A stretch of 53,045 nucleotides of DNA, from NCBI GenBank assembly GCA_019415645.1, contig DXYV01000016.1:1-53045 (forward strand), given 5' to 3'. Source of the stretch: Clostridiales bacterium. GTDB lineage: Bacteria; Bacillota; Clostridia; Oscillospirales; Oscillospiraceae. Both the position numbers and the translations under genes were made by a program. This document shows positions 50,086 through 53,045 of this stretch, piece after piece; the stretch's first letter is position 1, and each line of letters starts with the position of its first letter. The notes under the pieces were generated by a model. It did no database searches and was not told the origin of the DNA. It worked only from the letters and a program-made list of their open reading frames with translations.

Positions 50086-50125
50086 ATCCCGCAGGTTCAC
50101 TAAACAGTAAAGGAGATACATCACC

Positions 50126-50329
50126 ATGCCTAAGATCAAAACCCACAGCGGTGCGAAAAAGCGCTTTAAGCTCACCAAGAGCGGCAAGGTCAAGCGCGCT
50201 CATGCCTTTAAGAGCCATCTGCTCAACGGCCACGGCAAGACGACCAAGCGGAAAAGAGGCCTCCGTGCCGGCGCTTATGCTGATGTGACCAACGAGGCCA
50301 CCATCAAGCGCATGATTCCCTATAAATAA
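50126..50329 (+). CDS. rpmI: Ribosomal protein L35
   Basis: 67 residues, very basic: MPKIKTHSGAKKRFKLTKSG and SHLLNGHGKTTKRKRGLR are bL35 signatures. It is the second gene of the infC-rpmI-rplT operon. AAGGAG lies upstream. Confidence 0.97.
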   Translation: MPKIKTHSGAKKRFKLTKSGKVKRAHAFKSHLLNGHGKTTKRKRGLRAGAYADVTNEATIKRMIPYK

Positions 50330-50367
50330 GAATTCAAGTACCACTCAACATAGGAGGCTGAACAACC

Positions 50368-50721
50368 ATGGCAAGAGTTAAAGGCGCGATGATGACGCGC
50401 AAGAGAAGAAATAAAGTCCTCAAGCTGGCCAAGGGCTACTGGGGCGCCAAGTCCAAGCACTTCAAGATGGCCAACGAGCAGGTCATGAAGTCCCTGCAGT
50501 ACGCTTACACCGGCCGCCGCCTGAAGAAGCGTGATTTCCGTCAGCTGTGGATCGCCCGTATCAATGCTGCCTGCAAGCTGAACGGCATGAACTACTCCAC
50601 CTTTATGAACGGCCTGAAGAAGGCCGGCGTGGAGATCAACCGCAAGATGCTGGCGGAGCTGGCGGTCAACGATAAGGCTGCCTTCACCCAGCTGACCGAG
50701 ATGGCCAAGGCTTCTCTGTAA
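50368..50721 (+). CDS. rplT: Ribosomal protein L20
   Basis: 117 residues: MARVKGAMMTRKRRNKVLKL, AKGYWGAKSKHFK, RDFRQLWIARINAACKLNG. bL20 binds 23S rRNA early in 50S assembly and, in related bacteria, represses its own operon through the leader. AGGAGG lies 12 bases upstream. Confidence 0.98.
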   Translation: MARVKGAMMTRKRRNKVLKLAKGYWGAKSKHFKMANEQVMKSLQYAYTGRRLKKRDFRQLWIARINAACKLNGMNYSTFMNGLKKAGVEINRKMLAELAVNDKAAFTQLTEMAKASL

Positions 50722-50738
50722 AACTGGTTCTGTTCTTT

Positions 50739-50772
50739 GTCCCTTCTCCTTTTTGGGAGAAGGGACTTTTTT
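50739..50772 (+). terminator. Terminator of infC-rpmI-rplT
   Basis: An 11-bp stem (50739-50749 with 50756-50766) followed by six T. Confidence 0.92.
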
Positions 50773-50878
50773 CTTCTGGTGTCCGCGGATATTGGTGGCG
50801 CATGCCGGACATACTGATTATTGTGATTTGTATTTCTTTCTAATATAATTTTAATAATTATATTATACAGTTTTATAC

Positions 50879-50907
50879 TTGATGTATTATCGTGTCCATG
50901 TTACAAT
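50879..50907 (+). promoter_or_regulatory. Promoter of the hemolysin III-type gene
   Basis: TTGATG (50879-50884), 17-base spacer, TACAAT (50902-50907). Its place excludes the GTG at 50892 as the gene start. Confidence 0.7.
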
Positions 50908-50939
50908 ATCAGTTAGAGAAACCGGAAAGGACTGTTTTT

Positions 50940-51665
50940 ATGGAAGCCACCATGAATCTCAACCCTGAATTTGTCCGCCGCACTCCGAGCCATACCCGGC
51001 CCCAAGAACAGGGCCGTGACCCTTACGACGGGCTGCGCCCCTGGTCCGCCATCACCCACGGAATCGGCGCCGGACTGGCGATTCTGGGCACCGTATTGCT
51101 TTTGCTGCACACCATTTGGAATGGTGCGGACATATGGAAGATCGTGTCATTCTCCATTTATGGCGCCAGCATGATTGGTCTCTATACCGCTTCTACTCTG
51201 TACCATTGTGTTCATACAACGGTATCCGGCCGAATCGCTCTGCGGAAATTCGACCACATCTCCATCTACTTTCTCATCGCCGGCACCTATACGCCCATCT
51301 GTCTGACCGCGCTGCGCGGCCCGTGGGGCTGGTCGCTCTTCGGCGTGATTTGGGCCCTCACCGCCGCGGGCACAGTTATGGCTCTCGTCTGGATCAACTG
51401 CCCACGTCAGGTGACCGCCACGATCTATATCGCCATGGGCTGGCTGGCGGTCATCGCGATCTATCCCATTTGGAATACGCTGGGCTCCGCCGGTCTGTTC
51501 TGGCTGGCTCTGGGCGGGGTGCTCTACACCATCGGCGGAGTCCTGTATGCGCTCAAATGGCCGGGCCGGGACAATCCCCGTTTCGGGTGTCATGAGATCT
51601 TTCATGTGTTTATCCTGCTGGGTTCTGTTGCTCACTTCCTGCTGATGTACCAGGTCGTTGCCTGA
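50940..51665 (+). CDS. Hemolysin III / PAQR-family membrane protein
   Basis: 241 residues with seven membrane segments. Conserved metal-type residues of the YqfA/TrhA/PAQR family: ITHGIGAGLAI, STLYHCVH with FDHISIYFLIAGTYTP, and a C-terminal HEIFHVFILLGSVAH. Related proteins include channel-like and hydrolase-like members; bacterial TrhA is linked to membrane lipid homeostasis. The ATG at 50940 has AAAGGA 8-9 bases upstream. It ends before a large palindrome. Confidence 0.92.
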   Translation: MEATMNLNPEFVRRTPSHTRPQEQGRDPYDGLRPWSAITHGIGAGLAILGTVLLLLHTIWNGADIWKIVSFSIYGASMIGLYTASTLYHCVHTTVSGRIALRKFDHISIYFLIAGTYTPICLTALRGPWGWSLFGVIWALTAAGTVMALVWINCPRQVTATIYIAMGWLAVIAIYPIWNTLGSAGLFWLALGGVLYTIGGVLYALKWPGRDNPRFGCHEIFHVFILLGSVAHFLLMYQVVA

Positions 51666-51727
51666 CCCCTTCCCCGCCCCGCAGGAATTTACGCACAGCG
51701 TCCAGCTGACACGGTCCCTTCATGACA

Positions 51728-51763
51728 AAAGCCGTGCCGTCACATATGTGACGGCACGGCTTT
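51728..51763. terminator. Bidirectional terminator, perfect 36-bp palindrome
   Basis: 18+18 bp exact inverted repeat (51728-51745 with 51746-51763) between convergent genes. A/T-rich sequence flanks both sides. Confidence 0.85.
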
Positions 51764-51775
51764 CCGTTTTTCCAC

Positions 51776-52267
51776 TTACTCGGGTCGTTCTCCCTGACGT
51801 GCCAGCGATTCCAGAGTCGCTCCGGCTACCCGGTAAACAGTCCAGTCCTCCATCGCCTCCGCACCCAGACTGCGGTAAAAGTCGATGCTGGGCTGGTTCC
51901 AATCCAGGCACCACCACTCCAGACGGCCGCAGCCCCGCTCCTCGGCAATTCGCGCCAGCGCCTGAATCAGTCCTTTCCCGTAGCCCTTTCCCCGGTGCTC
52001 CGGAAGTACGAACAGGTCCTCCAGATAGAGCCCGGCCCGGCCCAAAAAGGTAGAAAAATTGTGAAAAAACAGTGCGAATCCCACAACCGAGCCCTGCTCC
52101 TGCACAAACAGGACCTCTGCCTTTTTCGCCTCAAACAGCCAGTATGCCAGTTCTTCCTCGGTAGCTACCACTTGATCCAGCATATGCTCATAATCGGCCA
52201 GCGCACGAATCAGGTTCAGTATCAGCGGCACATCATCCCGAACGGCCCAACGGTATTCAACCTTCAT
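51776..52267 (-). CDS. GNAT-family N-acetyltransferase
   Basis: 163 residues with the GNAT core: RDDVPLILNLIRALADYE (motif C/D), YLEDLFVLPEHRGKGYGKGLIQAL (acetyl-CoA loop R-G-K-G-Y-G) and NQPSIDFYRSLGAE (motif B). It resembles diamine/thialysine acetyltransferase-type (SAT-like) proteins in the early region, but the substrate is not certain. The start at 52267 overlaps the end of trmB by 11 bases, so it is in an operon with trmB. Confidence 0.9.
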   Translation of the reverse strand: MKVEYRWAVRDDVPLILNLIRALADYEHMLDQVVATEEELAYWLFEAKKAEVLFVQEQGSVVGFALFFHNFSTFLGRAGLYLEDLFVLPEHRGKGYGKGLIQALARIAEERGCGRLEWWCLDWNQPSIDFYRSLGAEAMEDWTVYRVAGATLESLARQGERPE

Positions 52268-52946
52268 CGGGTGCCACCCTCTCCCCTTCTTCCGCCTCCA
52301 GCACCGGAAGCGCCTGCTCTGTCGCCACACAGCGGTTGATCGGCGTTCCCAAAGCGTGGAATTTCTCCTCATAGCCCGTCATAACGCCGCAGATTCCGTC
52401 TTTATGCAGGTCACGTGTCACCTCTGACAGGGTAAACCCCGCCTTGGGAAATTGGAAGAGGGACCACTCAAACAGATCCCGGTTATCGGTCTTAAAGTGA
52501 ATCGCACCGCCTTCCCGAAGCACCGCACGATAGCTGCGCAGCATGTCGGGGTGGGTCAGCCGCCGTTTGACATGCTTTTGTCCCGGCCAGGGATCACAGA
52601 AATTGATATAGATTCGGTCCACCTCGTCCGGCGCGAAATAGCGCGCAAGCACCGCAGCGTCTCCATCGATGAAAAATACGTTTTTCAGCCCCATACTCAC
52701 CGCCAACTCCATGGCGATCACCATGGCGTCCGGCACCCGTTCCACCGCCACAAAAAGTGTGTCCGGATTCAGAGCGGCCGTCTCGCAGGTAAACTTTCCT
52801 TTTCCGCATCCCAACTCCAGGTGCAGTTCACCGGCCTGCGGCATCAGAGAACGCCAGCTTCCCCGATATTCCTCCGGATTTTTGATCCATACCGCGGAGC
52901 AGCGCTCCATTCTCGGTACTAAATTTTTCTTTTTCCTCATTCGCAT
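52257..52946 (-). CDS. trmB: tRNA (guanine-N7-)-methyltransferase
   Basis: 229 residues, class I SAM-dependent enzyme that makes m7G46 in tRNA. LHLELGCGKGKFTCETA (SAM loop), VAVERVPDAMVIAME, INFCDPWPGQKHVKRRLTH (the family catalytic/tRNA motif, usually NFSDPWPKxxHxKRRL) and HFKTDNRDLFEWSL. GAGGTGAG lies 8 bases before the ATG at 52946; ATG 52940 is a possible alternative start. Confidence 0.94.
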   Translation of the reverse strand: MRMRKKKNLVPRMERCSAVWIKNPEEYRGSWRSLMPQAGELHLELGCGKGKFTCETAALNPDTLFVAVERVPDAMVIAMELAVSMGLKNVFFIDGDAAVLARYFAPDEVDRIYINFCDPWPGQKHVKRRLTHPDMLRSYRAVLREGGAIHFKTDNRDLFEWSLFQFPKAGFTLSEVTRDLHKDGICGVMTGYEEKFHALGTPINRCVATEQALPVLEAEEGERVAPDEG

Positions 52947-52975
52947 ATGGGGATCTCACCTCACATAAAATTACA

Positions 52976-53004
52976 AATATCATACCATACTGTAGGTTTG
53001 TCAA
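52976..53004 (-). promoter_or_regulatory. Possible trmB promoter
   Basis: Minus strand: TTGACA at 53004-52999, 17-base spacer, GATATT at 52981-52976. The -35 is perfect but the -10 is weak; TATGAT at a shorter distance also exists. Confidence 0.4.
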
Positions 53005-53045
53005 ACATATTGGACAGTGAATTCATTCGGAGAAAGCCAACAAAG

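Noticed and set aside
50892..50939. GTG start for the hemolysin III-type gene
   Set aside because: It lies upstream of the -10 element at 50902-50907; ATG 50940 has a good ribosome site.

Overview
The window reads as a chromosomal segment from a GC-rich, endospore-forming member of the Clostridia, most likely an Oscillospiraceae-type gut anaerobe. The support is a spoIIR gene, the MEP-pathway gene ispE, a complete V-type ATPase operon, a T-box leader, an SLH-domain cell-wall enzyme, strong AGGAGG-type ribosome binding sites, and high GC with AT-rich promoters. The family-level placement is inference. No rRNA, tRNA, CRISPR array, prophage or replication origin was seen.

Layout. Positions 1-2242 (+) hold a partial secreted transglutaminase-like protein and an SLH/GH25 muramidase. 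Positions 2357-11221 (-) form an apparent operon running histidine kinase, response regulator, nagB-like, nagA, class II aldolase, TIM-like isomerase, LarA-like protein, PPi-type phosphofructokinase. Together these could take GlcNAc-6-P to triose phosphates, but several of the enzymes are non-canonical paralogues. Positions 11374-14093 (-) encode an SsuABC/TauABC-type importer. Positions 14259-14549 are a relic of an IS3-like element. Positions 14588-19164 (-) encode an FtsX-type permease with a very long repetitive coiled coil, and its ATPase.

Positions 19266-20032 (+) are a Mn-type riboswitch and mntP. Positions 20157-20606 hold two tandem near-identical promoter/operator/hairpin units with no coding gene downstream. 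I read them as twin metal-responsive small RNAs; this is the most novel item in the window. Positions 20614-25031 (-) hold an AIM24-family gene, a hairpin-rich spacer, and a tryptophan-type ABC importer behind a T-box with a UGG specifier. Positions 25076-30853 contain a DMT transporter, a HAD phosphatase, a frameshifted PucR-like regulator, and an MFS/UroD-like pair. Positions 30880-31125 are a hairpin-packed element between 9-bp direct repeats.

The rest is mostly core. It comprises pcrA, a DmpA-like peptidase, spoIIR, ispE, a DUF1015 gene, thrH, an aminotransferase/Lrp pair, the V-ATPase operon (40599-49301, order G/H-like, C, I, K, F, E, A, B, D), infC-rpmI-rplT with an attenuated leader and an apparent AUA start for infC, a hemolysin III-type membrane protein, a GNAT acetyltransferase and trmB.

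Regulation visible in the sequence: two RNA attenuators upstream of transporters (Mn and Trp), an IF3/L20-type leader, an inverted repeat in the Lrp leader, and paired GTTAG-N6-CTAAC operators on the twin RNA units. All function calls rest on motif recognition by eye; no database search was possible.
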